Origin: Sphingomicrobium sp.
GTDB lineage: Bacteria > Pseudomonadota > Alphaproteobacteria > Sphingomonadales > Sphingomonadaceae
Reading direction: 5' to 3'
Length of the DNA: 64,000 bases
Assembly: GCA_036563485.1 (NCBI GenBank)
Contig: DATCMI010000001.1
Location: 310,001 to 374,000 of the forward strand
In this document: positions 28,515 through 37,628 of the stretch, one piece after another
Layout of the letters: each line of letters begins with the position of its first letter
How positions within the stretch are numbered: position 1 is the first letter of the stretch
Program-made: the position numbers and the translations under genes
Notes under the pieces: generated by a model
Seen by the model: the letters and a program-made list of their open reading frames with translations, nothing else
Told to the model about the DNA's origin: nothing
Database searches by the model: none

Positions 28515-29253
28515 AGACCGCGCCCTTCGAGTCCTGATCGCCGACGACGAGCCGCTCGCCGTCGAGCGGCTCCAACTGCTGCTCGCCCGTGCCGAGGGCG
28601 CACAACTCGTCGGAACCGCAAGCGACGGCGATTCGGCAATCCACCTGAGCGAGGCGCTCCGCCCCGACCTGCTGTTGCTCGACATTGCAATGCCGGGGCT
28701 CGACGGGATCGGCGTCGCCCGCGCACTCGCGGCGCAAGACGCCTCGCCTGCGGTCGTATTCGTCACGGCCTTCGATCAGTTCGCGGTGGCCGCTTTCGAA
28801 GTCGAAGCCGTCGATTATCTGATGAAGCCCGTCGATCCCGCGCGCCTGCAGCGGGCACTCGACCGGGCACGAACCTACCTGCGCCAGCGCGAGGAGCAGC
28901 CGAAGCCGGCCAAATCTTCCGAGTGGCTCGAGGAATTCTGGGCGTCGGACCTGTCCGGCCTGGTCCGCATCGCGGCGCAGGACGTCGACCGGGTGTCGGC
29001 CGAACGCGATTACATGCGGCTACACGTCGGACGCCGAAGCTGGCTGATCCACCATTCGATGGCTGCACTGGAAGAGGGTCTCGATCCCGACATCTTCGTC
29101 AGGCTTCATCGCTCCGCAATCGTGCGTAGGGACTTCATTGCGGGCTTCAGCCGCAACCCCTCGGGCCGGTGGATCGCCCGGCTGGTCGATGGCACCGAGC
29201 AGCCGGTCGGGCGGCTCTATTCAGACCGCGTGCGGGCGATCGCCGGCCGCTGA
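28507..29253 (+). CDS. LytTR-type response regulator
   Basis: A 248-residue regulator. The receiver domain (about 8-125) has D13-D14, the phosphoacceptor D59 in LLLLDIAMPG and K107 in LMKPVDP; the LytTR DNA-binding domain covers about 150-245 with RVSAERDYMRLHVG and FVRLHRSAIVRRDFI. It is the partner of the kinase encoded directly upstream. LytTR proteins bind direct repeats; none is obvious immediately around this operon, so its targets are unknown. The 3' end overlaps the convergent symporter gene by 33 bases. Confidence 0.93.
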   Translation: MLEDRALRVLIADDEPLAVERLQLLLARAEGAQLVGTASDGDSAIHLSEALRPDLLLLDIAMPGLDGIGVARALAAQDASPAVVFVTAFDQFAVAAFEVEAVDYLMKPVDPARLQRALDRARTYLRQREEQPKPAKSSEWLEEFWASDLSGLVRIAAQDVDRVSAERDYMRLHVGRRSWLIHHSMAALEEGLDPDIFVRLHRSAIVRRDFIAGFSRNPSGRWIARLVDGTEQPVGRLYSDRVRAIAGR

Positions 29254-30528
29254 TTCCTCGCCTGTTTCGCGGTCGACGACCGTCGCGAGTGATACGTCGA
29301 ACGTCACATTGCCGAGCGTCCGGAAGATGTCGGGGATCATCTCGACAGCCACGAGGAGGCCAAGCGGCGCAATCGGGATCCCCAATGCGATCCCGATCGG
29401 GGCAATGGAGGAAATGAAGCTCACCTCCCCGGGCAGACTTACGGCGCCGTAGCTCATCACCGCACCGACCGCGACGGCGGCGATCATCTGGCCGATGGTA
29501 GGTTCGAGGCCTAGCCAGTGCGCCACATAGAATGCGACCGCCACGTTCATCGCCGGTCCGGTCGAGCGGAAAAGGGCCACAGCCAGCGGCAATGCAACGT
29601 CCGCGCTCTGCTCGCGAACGCCGAGCGACCGCGCGGCGGTGAGCATTGCCGGAAGGCAGGCGAGCGAGGAGCGAGTCGAAACGGCGACCGCCTGCGGGCC
29701 GATCAGCGCCTTTGAAAAGGCGCCCGGCGACCTGCGCCCGCCGATGATCGCGAACGGATAGGCCGCCCCGAACGTCCAGAGCAGCCCGACGGCGGAAACC
29801 AGAACCACATAATGGCCGAGCCCCGCGAAGGCGGCTGCCCCTGCCTCCGACCCGACGCTGAATGCGAGCGCGAAGACGCCTAGCGGCGCGATCCAAAGCA
29901 CCCAGCGGATGATGACCAGCAGCGCCTCGGCGATCGCCTCGAACAGGGTCACGACCGACTGGCGGCCGGCAGCCCCGATTCGCGTCAGCGCCAGCGCGAA
30001 CAACAGGCCGAACACCACCAGCGGCAGGACATCGCCGTTGGAGCCGGCGGCGATCACGTTCGACGGAACGACACCGGTGAAGAAGTCGATGATCCCCGGC
30101 AGCTCCTGCGGCGCCTTCTGGTCGACAGCGGAAAGCCCGCTCTGCAGCGCCGCCGCCGTGCTCGGCGCGAGTGGGAAAAGGTGCGTCAGAAGAAGCGTGA
30201 GCAGCGCGCCGACGATCGCGGAAACAGTGCAAAGGATCACGATCCACAGCACTGACCGGGCAGCGATCCGGCTGCCCTGCGCCGCCTCGGCGCTGCGGGC
30301 GATCCCGGTCACCAGCAAGGTAATCACGAGCGGAATGACGGTCATCTTGAGGCCGTTCAGCCACAAGGTGCCGACGAAGCCGGCTGCCTTCAGTGCGCCC
30401 TCGCGCGCTGCGGGATCGAAGGTCCCGGCAAGCGACCCTAGCGCCAGGCCTGCAACCAGCGCCGCAAGTGCCCAATAAGCATGGAAACCGCGCCTTTCGC
30501 CGCGCCCGCGGGCTTCACCGTCCCTCAA
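29221..30528 (-). CDS. dicarboxylate/amino acid:cation symporter (DAACS family)
   Basis: A 435-residue transporter of the GltP/DctA family with about eight helices and two re-entrant loops. Typical segments are LKMTVIPLVITLLVTGIA, the serine-rich loop AVSTRSSLACLPAM (HP1) and STGPAMNVAVAFYVA. The substrate is probably a C4-dicarboxylate, aspartate or glutamate. The only start codon that keeps the complete first helix is TTG at 30528, with no good ribosome-binding site, so the N terminus is doubtful. It is convergent with, and overlaps, the LytTR regulator gene. Confidence 0.88.
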   Translation of the reverse strand: MRDGEARGRGERRGFHAYWALAALVAGLALGSLAGTFDPAAREGALKAAGFVGTLWLNGLKMTVIPLVITLLVTGIARSAEAAQGSRIAARSVLWIVILCTVSAIVGALLTLLLTHLFPLAPSTAAALQSGLSAVDQKAPQELPGIIDFFTGVVPSNVIAAGSNGDVLPLVVFGLLFALALTRIGAAGRQSVVTLFEAIAEALLVIIRWVLWIAPLGVFALAFSVGSEAGAAAFAGLGHYVVLVSAVGLLWTFGAAYPFAIIGGRRSPGAFSKALIGPQAVAVSTRSSLACLPAMLTAARSLGVREQSADVALPLAVALFRSTGPAMNVAVAFYVAHWLGLEPTIGQMIAAVAVGAVMSYGAVSLPGEVSFISSIAPIGIALGIPIAPLGLLVAVEMIPDIFRTLGNVTFDVSLATVVDRETGEESAAGDRPHAV

Positions 30529-30635
30529 CGCGGTGTCCGGACGGAATGAGGTAAGCGGACGATGCGCATGCTGGCTCTCCTGAATCGCCGGGCCTTCTAT
30601 GCACGCGCGAGCGCTTGCGCCAGCGGCGCCGGAGT

Positions 30636-32222
30636 TCAGGCCGCTTTTGCTTTCGCCATCTGCGCGACGAGCGTCAGCGCATCATGCGCGGACAGCGCCG
30701 CGCCTTCCTGCCAAGTGGGCTGATAGCTCAGATGCTCGCCGGCGAAGACGATTGGACCTTCAGGCTTCAGCAACTCGCCATAAAGCTCGCCGCGTCCGCC
30801 GCCCTCGGCACCAGGCCTTGGATCGAAATCGGGCCACAGCGCGCCGACGCCTTCGGAATAAGGCGTCAGGCCCCACGCGACGGTGACGCCCTTGCCCAAC
30901 AAGCGCGACTTGCCCGGGTGCAGTGCCTCCACCGAATCCCTGCAGATGCGGAAGCGCTCCTCATGGCTAAGCGCGGCGAAGCGCTGCGGGTTGTCGCGAT
31001 TGGTCCAGCCGGCTGCGTAGGCAGCGACCAACACGCCCTTTGGCGCGCCGAAGCGGCTCGATGGGTACATGATGTTTTCGTTCAGGCGGTCGGTCCAGGC
31101 GAGCCCGCCATAGATGAAGTCGTCGCGTTCCCAGAAGCGGGGCGCTTCGAAGCCGACCTTCACGCTCGGCAAGTAGCCGGGCGCCTTCTTGAGTGCGTCT
31201 TTCTTTGCCGCCGAGAAGTCGCTCGGGATGCGCGCGAGCACAGGCATCGGCAGGGTGCAGATGCAATAGTCGGCTTCCGTCACCTGATTGCCCGGTCCAT
31301 GTTCGATGCGGACTCGATCGCCAGCGCGGCGGATGGCCTTGACGACGGTGCGCAGCCGTACGGCCGGCCGCACCCGGTCGTAGATGGCATGGGCGATCCG
31401 ATCCATGCCGCCGACCGGCTGAAGCATGGTCGCCTGCATGTCCCAGATATGTTCGAACAGGTAAGGGAGCACGATCGACGGAGTCGGGGCCAGCTCGGCG
31501 AATTTTAGCGCCGGCAGCATTTCAGGCGCACCGTGGTAGCCGCCGGGTTCGCGGGCGAAGCCGGAGCTGCCGCTGGGTACATAGCGGCCGTTGTCCCCGA
31601 CAGCCGCGTACGGCTCAAGGAAGCGCCGAACGATCGACAGCTCGTCCTTCGACACTTGCCCATCCAGTGCCTTCGCGTCGATCGCCTTCGCCAGCAGCTC
31701 ACCCAGATGCCCGCGCATGTCGTTGACCATGCGCCGCTCGGGGTGGACCTTCCCAGCGAAGTCCCAACCGGCATTGCGGTTGACGTTGACGAACGGCTCA
31801 AGCTGCACGCCGAAGCGCCGGGCATAGCCCAGGATCACGCGGTGCGTGCTCGGGATCCGGGCAGCGCCGGCGTTGAAGTACAGGCCCGGGTCGAAAGCGG
31901 CGCGCTGGTCGGGCCTGCCGGTCTGGACGATGCGGTCGCCGCCGCGGATCGTCCAAACACGCCCCCCGACCCGGTCCCGCGCCTCCAGCACCGTCACCTT
32001 GTAGCCCGCCTGCTGCAGCTCGTAGGCGGAGACCAGCCCAGCGATGCCGGCGCCCAGGATCACGACCGAGCGGCCATTTCCGCTCGATCGCGGCAGCTGG
32101 AACTTCTCGGCCCCGGCCGGCGTGGGCATCGCTAAGCCCAGCGATTCCATGGCCATGTAGGCGGCGCCGGCGCCACCGATGCGGCCGATATTCTCCATGA
32201 GAGCGCGACGAGTGAGCGCCAT
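30636..32222 (-). CDS. Tat-exported flavin monoamine oxidase-family protein
   Basis: A 528-residue FAD amine oxidase-type enzyme. The N terminus has a twin-arginine motif (LTRRALM) and signal, followed by the FAD Rossmann motif VVILGAGIAGLVSAYEL near residue 54 and EARDRVGGRVWT; the C-terminal FAD segment is IVFAGEHLSYQPTWQEGA. Related enzymes oxidise amino acids or amines to imines and hydrogen peroxide. The substrate is unknown, and the family also includes desaturases. AGGGGA precedes ATG 32222, which is preferred over the longer frame. It is divergent from the DUF2383 gene. Confidence 0.87.
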   Translation of the reverse strand: MALTRRALMENIGRIGGAGAAYMAMESLGLAMPTPAGAEKFQLPRSSGNGRSVVILGAGIAGLVSAYELQQAGYKVTVLEARDRVGGRVWTIRGGDRIVQTGRPDQRAAFDPGLYFNAGAARIPSTHRVILGYARRFGVQLEPFVNVNRNAGWDFAGKVHPERRMVNDMRGHLGELLAKAIDAKALDGQVSKDELSIVRRFLEPYAAVGDNGRYVPSGSSGFAREPGGYHGAPEMLPALKFAELAPTPSIVLPYLFEHIWDMQATMLQPVGGMDRIAHAIYDRVRPAVRLRTVVKAIRRAGDRVRIEHGPGNQVTEADYCICTLPMPVLARIPSDFSAAKKDALKKAPGYLPSVKVGFEAPRFWERDDFIYGGLAWTDRLNENIMYPSSRFGAPKGVLVAAYAAGWTNRDNPQRFAALSHEERFRICRDSVEALHPGKSRLLGKGVTVAWGLTPYSEGVGALWPDFDPRPGAEGGGRGELYGELLKPEGPIVFAGEHLSYQPTWQEGAALSAHDALTLVAQMAKAKAA

Positions 32223-32394
32223 GTGCAGTCCCCTGTCTGCAGCGCGACTCGCCCCCGAGCATTGCTGCTCACGGCAGACTGACAGCAATTCGCGGCGGAC
32301 GCCTGAAAAAAGCGCGGTGCGGCTTGGCATCACCTGCGGGGCTCACGCGTTGTCGACCGGGAACCCCCCTCAATTCGGAATGGAGAACCCAGTC

Positions 32395-32856
32395 ATGGAC
32401 AACAGCAACTCGGACGAAATCGGCACGCTCAACACGCTGATCGCCACCACCATCGACAGCGTCACGGGCTATGAGAATTCGGCCAAGGACATCGACAACC
32501 AGCGTTTCGCCGAGATTTTCCGCCAGCGCGCCGACGAGCGCCAGCAGGTCGTCGAACAGCTGCGCGGCGAAGTCCGCCGGCTCGGCGGCGATCCCGAAGA
32601 GAGCGGCTCGTTCCTCGGCAAGGCCCACCAGCGCTGGGAAGACCTGAAGTCGGCAGTCACCGGCCAGGATGAGAAAGCGATCATCAACGAGGTCGAGCGC
32701 GGCGAGGATTATCTCAAGGAGAAGTTCGAGACGGCGCTCAGCGGCGGAATGCTCAGCAGCGAAAGCCGCTCGGTCGTCGAGCAGGCCTATCAGTCGGTGC
32801 GCCAGGGCCACGACCAGATGAGCCAGCTGAAGCACGGCATGGAAACGAACGCCTAA
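32395..32856 (+). CDS. DUF2383/PA2169-type four-helix protein
   Basis: A 153-residue helical protein that matches the ferritin-like DUF2383 family: GTLNTLIATTIDSVTGYEN, AEIFRQRADERQQVVEQL and AIINEVERGEDYLKEKFE. The function is unknown; these proteins are often linked to general stress. ATG 32395 has GGAG at nine bases upstream and is preferred to ATG 32380. The gene is followed by a strong terminator, so it is monocistronic. Confidence 0.85.
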   Translation: MDNSNSDEIGTLNTLIATTIDSVTGYENSAKDIDNQRFAEIFRQRADERQQVVEQLRGEVRRLGGDPEESGSFLGKAHQRWEDLKSAVTGQDEKAIINEVERGEDYLKEKFETALSGGMLSSESRSVVEQAYQSVRQGHDQMSQLKHGMETNA

Positions 32857-32897
32857 GCGGCAGCACTTCCACTACCCACCCCGTAGGGGTGAGGGCA

Positions 32898-32935
32898 CGG
32901 GGCGGCATCGCAGCGAGCGGGCCGCCCCGTTTGCT
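32898..32935 (+). terminator. Rho-independent terminator after the DUF2383 gene
   Basis: Nine-base arms CGGGGCGGC and GCCGCCCCG enclose a 14-base loop and are followed by TTT. A smaller hairpin (CACCCC GTA GGGGTG) lies just before it. The element separates this gene from convergent folE. Confidence 0.8.
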
Positions 32936-32942
32936 GTCGGCC

Positions 32943-33569
32943 CTAGTAGCCCATCAGGGCGAGAACCTCGCGCCGGCTCCGCTCGTCCTCGCGGAAGGTG
33001 CCCATCATGCGGCTGGTGGTCATCATCACGCCGGGCGTCGAAACGCCGCGCGCCGTCATGCAGGCGTGGCTCGCCTCGATCACCACGGCGACGCCCTTGG
33101 GCTGAAGATGCTCCCAGATTGCATCGGCGACCTGCGCCGTCAGCCGCTCCTGCACCTGCAGGCGCCGCGCATAGCCATGAAGCACCCGCGCCAGCTTGCT
33201 GATCCCGACAACGCGGTCGCGCGGCAAATAAGCGATCGCCGCCTTGCCGATGATCGGCGCCAGGTGGTGCTCGCAATGCGATTGGAACGGGATGTCCTTC
33301 AGCAGGACGATCTCGTCGTAGCCGCCGACTTCCTCGAAAGTCCGGCTGAGATGCGAAGCCGGATCCTCGCGATAGCCGCGCGCATATTCGTGCCACGCGC
33401 GCGCGACGCGCTTGGGTGTATCGGCAAGGCCTTCGCGGGCAGGATCGTCGCCCGTCCAGCTGATGAGCGTTCGAATGGCGTCGAGCACATGGTCGGGAAC
33501 CTCGACCTTCGGCGGAGTCGCGACGAGGTCGCCGTCGGCGGGATCCCGATGCTCGTCAGTTGGGGTCAT
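32943..33569 (-). CDS. folE: GTP cyclohydrolase I
   Basis: This enzyme converts GTP to dihydroneopterin triphosphate, the first step of tetrahydrofolate synthesis. It has 208 residues. The zinc-binding and catalytic positions are C99, H101 and H102 in SHCEHHLAP and C170 in [28 protein letters not shown] and [10 protein letters not shown] are diagnostic. Its ATG overlaps the stop of the upstream FAD protein gene as ATGA, suggesting coupled translation with a protein of unknown role. Confidence 0.96.
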   Translation of the reverse strand: MTPTDEHRDPADGDLVATPPKVEVPDHVLDAIRTLISWTGDDPAREGLADTPKRVARAWHEYARGYREDPASHLSRTFEEVGGYDEIVLLKDIPFQSHCEHHLAPIIGKAAIAYLPRDRVVGISKLARVLHGYARRLQVQERLTAQVADAIWEHLQPKGVAVVIEASHACMTARGVSTPGVMMTTSRMMGTFREDERSRREVLALMGY

Positions 33570-34870
33570 GATGCAAGCTCCCGCTCGATATCCATTGCGA
33601 CGGCTGCCGCTTGTTCGCGGATATCAGGGACCGCGACAATCTCCCAATAACGACCTTTGGTCAGCGGCCCGAGCGCCCACAGCCGTTCGCCCGCGCGGGC
33701 ATGGTCATCGACCGCGAGCCCGAGGTTGAGGTGATCGGCCGCGACCTGACCGCTGTCGAGCAGCGAGCGCAGCAGCGGATCGCTGGTCGACCGGATCGCC
33801 TGTAGCGGCCCAGTGCAGTTGATCGCGTAGCCGAAGCTCATTCGCTGCGGCCGGTCGGCGCCGCGCGCGCAAATTTCGACTTGCAGCTCGTCGCCGGCCT
33901 CGACCGCGGACTGGATGCGCCCGGCCATGATCCGCAGGCGGCCCTCGGCAATGAGCCGCGCCAAAGTCTCGCCGACTTCAGGCGCGATGCGGTGGCGGTG
34001 GACGTCCCACCAGGGACGGGCGTGGCGCATGAAACGCCGCTGCTCGATTTCCCCGAGGCTCTGCCAGATGGCGTGGCTATGCGGGCGCAGGCTGTCGACG
34101 GCGGCACGCCAGCCGACTTCCGCGCTCCGCCGCCGGAGCCAGCGCCCCATGCCGCGGAGGGTGCCCAGCGGCAGGTCATTGGCATCGACGCGCGATGGCG
34201 CGTTGTCGGCGTGGGTTCGGGGGATCAGGCCCCGGCGCGATATTGCGACGATCCCGCCCTGGTGGCCGGCGGCGTCGAGCGAAAGCACGAGGTCGACCAT
34301 CGTAAGGCCGGTGCCGACCAGCAGGACGTCGGCGTGCGTCTGCGCGAGCTCGCCAATGGCGGCCTGCGCCGCAGCGCCCCATGGATTGCCGACGAACCGG
34401 CTCGGCGCGGGGGCGAAAGCGCGAAGCCCTTCCGGTTCCTGGTTGCCGGTTGCGAGGACCAGGGCTGCCGCTTTGACGATTTCTCCGTTGTCGAGTTCGA
34501 CCTGCCAGCCGTCGCCGTTCCGCACCGCACCGGTGGCGGTGCCCTCGACGGCGACGATACGCTCGCTCGTAACCCCCTCCCGAAGCAATTCGTCGAGATA
34601 GCGGCCGAAGAGCCGCCGCTGGGCGAAGCCGCGGGGGTGCCCGCCTTCATCGGCAAAGTGCTTTGCGAAATGACCCGGCTCGCCGGCGAGCGCGCTCATT
34701 CCTTCGGCACGAACGTTCAACAGGTGCGCAGGCTCGCTCGTCGAATAAGCGACGCCGCGCCCCATGCGTCCGCTGCCGTCGATCAGCGCCGAGCCAATCC
34801 CGCGGCGTGCGAGCTGGACGGCAAGGATGGTGCCCGAGGCGCCGCCGCCGACGATAGCGACCGGGAACAA
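33566..34870 (-). CDS. FAD/NAD(P)-binding protein (NAD_binding_9 type)
   Basis: A 434-residue flavoprotein. The N-terminal dinucleotide motif is [16 protein letters not shown], followed by [19 protein letters not shown], which is typical of the NAD_binding_9 (HpyO-like) group, and a second Rossmann motif [17 protein letters not shown] near residue 180. Known relatives hydroxylate small molecules, and many remain uncharacterised. The substrate is not predictable from the sequence. It is the upstream partner of folE (ATGA overlap) and lies four bases downstream of the DUF6356 gene stop. Confidence 0.82.
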   Translation of the reverse strand: MFPVAIVGGGASGTILAVQLARRGIGSALIDGSGRMGRGVAYSTSEPAHLLNVRAEGMSALAGEPGHFAKHFADEGGHPRGFAQRRLFGRYLDELLREGVTSERIVAVEGTATGAVRNGDGWQVELDNGEIVKAAALVLATGNQEPEGLRAFAPAPSRFVGNPWGAAAQAAIGELAQTHADVLLVGTGLTMVDLVLSLDAAGHQGGIVAISRRGLIPRTHADNAPSRVDANDLPLGTLRGMGRWLRRRSAEVGWRAAVDSLRPHSHAIWQSLGEIEQRRFMRHARPWWDVHRHRIAPEVGETLARLIAEGRLRIMAGRIQSAVEAGDELQVEICARGADRPQRMSFGYAINCTGPLQAIRSTSDPLLRSLLDSGQVAADHLNLGLAVDDHARAGERLWALGPLTKGRYWEIVAVPDIREQAAAVAMDIERELAS

Positions 34871-34874
34871 CCGG

Positions 34875-35162
34875 TCAGATTTCGTAGTCAGGCCAACTCT
34901 CCGGGTTCGAGGCCCCTGCCCGGCGTTGCTGCATGTGATCGTACATGTAGGTGACTGTCTTGCCTGCCGTCTGGGTGAACCAGCCGGGCACGATGGCGTG
35001 GACGAGGCAGGCCGCGCCCGCGCCGATCAACCGCGCACCGATCGCGACAGCGCCGATGCCATGGCCGGCCCAGCTCATGCCCAACGAGCGCGGATGCTCG
35101 CTGAACAGGCGGTCCACCAAGCCGGTCGGCGTGTCCAGTTCGCTCGGTTCTGTCGTCGCCAT
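34875..35162 (-). CDS. DUF6356 family protein
   Basis: A small protein of 95 residues with a hydrophobic middle (WAGHGIGAVAIGARLIGAGAACLVHAIVPGWF) that could be one or two membrane helices, and a C-terminal TVTYMYDHMQQRR. I recall it as DUF6356, conserved in sphingomonads, function unknown. Two ATG codons stand side by side; the second (35162) has AGGA five bases upstream. It is followed four bases later by the FAD protein and folE genes, so it is the probable first gene of that operon, just downstream of a tRNA gene. Confidence 0.78.
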   Translation of the reverse strand: MATTEPSELDTPTGLVDRLFSEHPRSLGMSWAGHGIGAVAIGARLIGAGAACLVHAIVPGWFTQTAGKTVTYMYDHMQQRRAGASNPESWPDYEI

Positions 35163-35176
35163 CATCGTCCTTTTGT

Positions 35177-35253
35177 TGGCGACCCCGACAGGATTCGAAC
35201 CTGTGGCCCTCAGATTAGGAATCTGATGCTCTATCCTGCTGAGCTACGGGGTC
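35177..35253 (-). tRNA. tRNA-Arg (anticodon CCU)
   Basis: The minus strand gives a 77-base cloverleaf: acceptor stem GACCCCG pairing with CGGGGTC, D arm GCTCAGCAGGATAGAGC, anticodon stem TCAGA/TCTGA with loop TTCCTAA (anticodon CCT, reading AGG), T arm with GGTTCGAATCC, discriminator G and encoded CCA. It stands alone, with no integrase or att-like duplication nearby. Confidence 0.97.
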
Positions 35254-35322
35254 GCGCCTGTTCCCCGATAGAAGCTGCGAAGCTGACGATCAATTCGCAG
35301 CACCTCGAGCTGTGCGAGCACC

Positions 35323-35724
35323 TTAGTTCAGCTGGGTCGGCGGAGCGACGGGGAACGGGAGCGGAGCGACGGGCACGCCTTCGTCGACCAATTCCTTCGC
35401 CTGCTGAAGGGTAGCGTTTCCGTGCACCCGCCGCGGCTCGACTTCGCCGGCGTGAATTGCGCGGGCAGTGTCGGCGAACTTGTCGCCGACCCAGGACGAA
35501 TTCTTCAGCATCTCGGCCTGGGCTGCAGCCAGCATGGCGAGAGGGTCGCCGGCGCCCTTCTTCGGCACGCGTGGCGCCATTGGTGCCTTTTCGACCGACG
35601 AGGACTGGCAATAAGGGCATTGCACCAGTTCAGCCTGCCGCTGCTCTTCATAGTCGGCGCTTGACCGGAACCAGGCCTCGAACGGGGCGCAGCCGGCGTT
35701 GCACTGGAGGTCGAAGACGATCAC
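35323..35724 (-). CDS. DUF1178 family protein
   Basis: A 133-residue protein with four cysteines in two pairs, C8/C12 in QCNAGCAPFEAWF and C36/C39 in QCPYCQS, which suggest a zinc ribbon. The rest is helical and ends in a proline-rich tail. DUF1178 is widespread in proteobacteria and its function is unknown. The start is GTG, overlapping the stop of the nitrilase-like gene as GTGA, so it is the last gene of the grxC-nitrilase-DUF1178 chain. Confidence 0.87.
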   Translation of the reverse strand: MIVFDLQCNAGCAPFEAWFRSSADYEEQRQAELVQCPYCQSSSVEKAPMAPRVPKKGAGDPLAMLAAAQAEMLKNSSWVGDKFADTARAIHAGEVEPRRVHGNATLQQAKELVDEGVPVAPLPFPVAPPTQLN

Positions 35725-36548
35725 AGGGTCACCGCGTCCGGGATCGGTCGGCGATGGCTGAGCGCCGGGATCCGAGACCGAACATCGGAAATACGCGCGA
35801 GATCCACGTCGGCGAAACCCACGCCCTGATCGTCTGCCATGTCCAGCAGCACGTCGCCCCACGGGTCCACCACGAGCGAATGGCCGAACGTCTGCCGTCC
35901 GTCCTCATGTTGCCCCACCTGAGCGGCGGCGATGGTGAAAAGCCCCGCCTCGATGGCGCGGGCGCGAAGCAGCACATGCCAATGCGCCTTGCCGGTGGGG
36001 ACGGTGAATGCCGCCGGCACTGCGATCGCGTCCGCTCCAGCTTCGGCGAGCCGGGCGAACAAGCCCGGAAACCGCAGGTCGTAGCAGATGGTCAGGCCGA
36101 GCTTGCCGACAGGCGTCCCGTCGACCAGCACGACCCCGGCTCCGCCGGAATAGACGTTCGATTCCCGCCAGCTCTCGCCCGTGGGCAGGTCGACGTCGAA
36201 CAAGTGAATCTTGTCGTAGCGGCCGCGGATCTCGCCATGGCCGTCGATTACAAAGGCGCGGTTGGCGACCTTCCCGCCCTCCGCCAGAACAGCGAGAGAT
36301 CCGATGTGCACCCAAATGCCATGCTTCGCAGCGGCTTCGCGGCAGCGGGCGAGCACGAGGTCCTGGTCTTCGCCGGCCAGGCTCTTCGCTGCGCGGCTTG
36401 CATCACGGTCGAGCAGTCCGGACATTTCCGGCGTGAACAACATCTCCGCTCCACCTGCGGAGGCGCGCTGAATCGCTTGTTCGAGCGCCTCCGCATTCGC
36501 CGCGGGATCGATCCCGGTGGTCGATTGGAACAGCGCGATGCGCGTCAT
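35721..36548 (-). CDS. carbon-nitrogen hydrolase (nitrilase superfamily)
   Basis: A 275-residue amidohydrolase with the full catalytic triad: E41 in LFTPEMSG, K113 in RYDKIHLFD and C155 in LTICYDLRF. It resembles Nit1/omega-amidase-type proteins. In other organisms Nit1 repairs deaminated glutathione, and the gene here overlaps glutaredoxin (ATGA), which makes a glutathione-related role attractive; this is inference. It also overlaps DUF1178 downstream. No signal peptide is present, so it is cytosolic. Confidence 0.9.
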   Translation of the reverse strand: MTRIALFQSTTGIDPAANAEALEQAIQRASAGGAEMLFTPEMSGLLDRDASRAAKSLAGEDQDLVLARCREAAAKHGIWVHIGSLAVLAEGGKVANRAFVIDGHGEIRGRYDKIHLFDVDLPTGESWRESNVYSGGAGVVLVDGTPVGKLGLTICYDLRFPGLFARLAEAGADAIAVPAAFTVPTGKAHWHVLLRARAIEAGLFTIAAAQVGQHEDGRQTFGHSLVVDPWGDVLLDMADDQGVGFADVDLARISDVRSRIPALSHRRPIPDAVTL

Positions 36549-36802
36549 GCGTCGAGGAGAGTATCGAGACGGCCGCTGCGCTCAAGCGCGAAAAGGTCGT
36601 CGCAGCCCCCGACATGTGTTTCGCGGATGAAGATCTGCGGCACCGTGGTGCGCCCCTTCGCCCGCTGAATCATCTGCTGCCTCTGCTCGCCGCCCATGTC
36701 GACGGGGATCTCGGTATATTTGAGGCCCTTGGAGTCGAGCAGTTCCTTCGCGCGCCAGCAATAAGGGCAGAAACTCTTAGTGTAGATCTCGATTGTCGGC
36801 AC
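36545..36802 (-). CDS. grxC: glutaredoxin 3
   Basis: An 85-residue class I glutaredoxin. The redox motif C12-P-Y-C15 is present, as are TVPQIFIRETHVGGCDDL (cis-proline and glutathione-binding loop). It uses glutathione to reduce disulfides or glutathionylated proteins. It is the first gene of an overlapping chain with the carbon-nitrogen hydrolase and DUF1178 genes, and lies about 43 bases downstream of comF. Confidence 0.95.
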   Translation of the reverse strand: MPTIEIYTKSFCPYCWRAKELLDSKGLKYTEIPVDMGGEQRQQMIQRAKGRTTVPQIFIRETHVGGCDDLFALERSGRLDTLLDA

Positions 36803-36845
36803 GCGGGCGGCTCCTCGTCTTCGGTGTCCTATTTAGGCATCGCGC

Positions 36846-37586
36846 TCAACGCATCAATTGCGAAGGCTTCACCACCCGCGCCCAGCTGATGAATTCGACC
36901 CGGGTCGCACCGGCGCGGCGCAGCGCGCTTGCGCAAGCCTCCGCGGTGCTCCCGGTGGTCAGCACGTCGTCGACGAGGATGATCGTCTTGCCGGCGACTG
37001 CCGCTTTGTCCGGCACGCGAAAGGCGCCCGCGACCGTTTGCCGGCGCTGCTGCGCAGACATGCCTTTCAGCGCGGGCGTCCTGCGCACGCGGCGAAGGAG
37101 GGTGGGGTCGGCTGGCAAGTTGAGCCGCCGCGACAGCTCGCGTGCAACGAGCGCCGACTGGTTGAAGCCGCGCGACCACAGCCGGCTGCGATGGAGCGGA
37201 ACGGCGACGAGCACGCGCTCGTCCCCGCTTTCCACGAGCGGCGCCATGTAGTGGGCCATCGTCCGCGCAATTGCGACCTTGCGGCCGTATTTGAGGCGGA
37301 TCGCCAGGCTGCGGGACAGTTCGTCATAGGCGACTGCGGCCCGCGTGCGCTCGATACGCGGCGGCTGGGCGAGGCAGGGCGCGCATGTCGTCTCGTCGGT
37401 CGCTTCAAGCGGCAGTCCGCAGCACCCGCAGCCCCCGGTGGCGAGGAATTCGACCTTCTTCCAGCAATCGCTGCAGAAGCTGTGGAGCTCGTCGACAATG
37501 ATCCCGCAGCCGGCGCAGCGTGGCGGAAGTGCAAAATCGAGCACCGCACGGCCGCATGTTCGGACGATTTCGCCGATCTTCCCCAT
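36846..37586 (-). CDS. comF: ComF family phosphoribosyltransferase-like protein
   Basis: A protein of about 246 residues with an N-terminal cysteine-rich zinc-finger region (PPRCAGCGIIVDE, CSDCWK, GGCGCCGLP, CAPC) and a C-terminal phosphoribosyltransferase fold with the PRPP loop ILVDDVLTTGST. ComF proteins take part in competence DNA uptake or remain of unknown role. The frame opens at 37652, but that overlaps the divergent methyltransferase start; ATG 37586 starts cleanly at MGKIGEIVR. The Shine-Dalgarno is weak for either. Confidence 0.87.
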   Translation of the reverse strand: MGKIGEIVRTCGRAVLDFALPPRCAGCGIIVDELHSFCSDCWKKVEFLATGGCGCCGLPLEATDETTCAPCLAQPPRIERTRAAVAYDELSRSLAIRLKYGRKVAIARTMAHYMAPLVESGDERVLVAVPLHRSRLWSRGFNQSALVARELSRRLNLPADPTLLRRVRRTPALKGMSAQQRRQTVAGAFRVPDKAAVAGKTIILVDDVLTTGSTAEACASALRRAGATRVEFISWARVVKPSQLMR

Positions 37587-37628
37587 CCTCTTCTTGTCGC
37601 TGGCGCGCACGCGTCGCACAAGTGCGCC

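Noticed and set aside
29147-30475. 442-codon minus-strand frame in the symporter region
   Set aside because: Same-strand alternative frame of the DAACS gene, arginine- and glycine-rich, no membrane helices.
30529-30635. Possible small gene between symporter and amine oxidase genes
   Set aside because: About 107 bases with no start plus ribosome-binding site and no coding signature; it probably holds only the symporter promoter and leader.
32860-32900. Small GC-rich hairpin before the DUF2383 terminator as a separate RNA
   Set aside because: Part of the same 3' end; no promoter or conserved structure indicates a distinct RNA gene.
35177-35253. tRNA-Arg as an integration site
   Set aside because: No integrase or 3'-tRNA duplication is visible; flanking genes are ordinary core genes.
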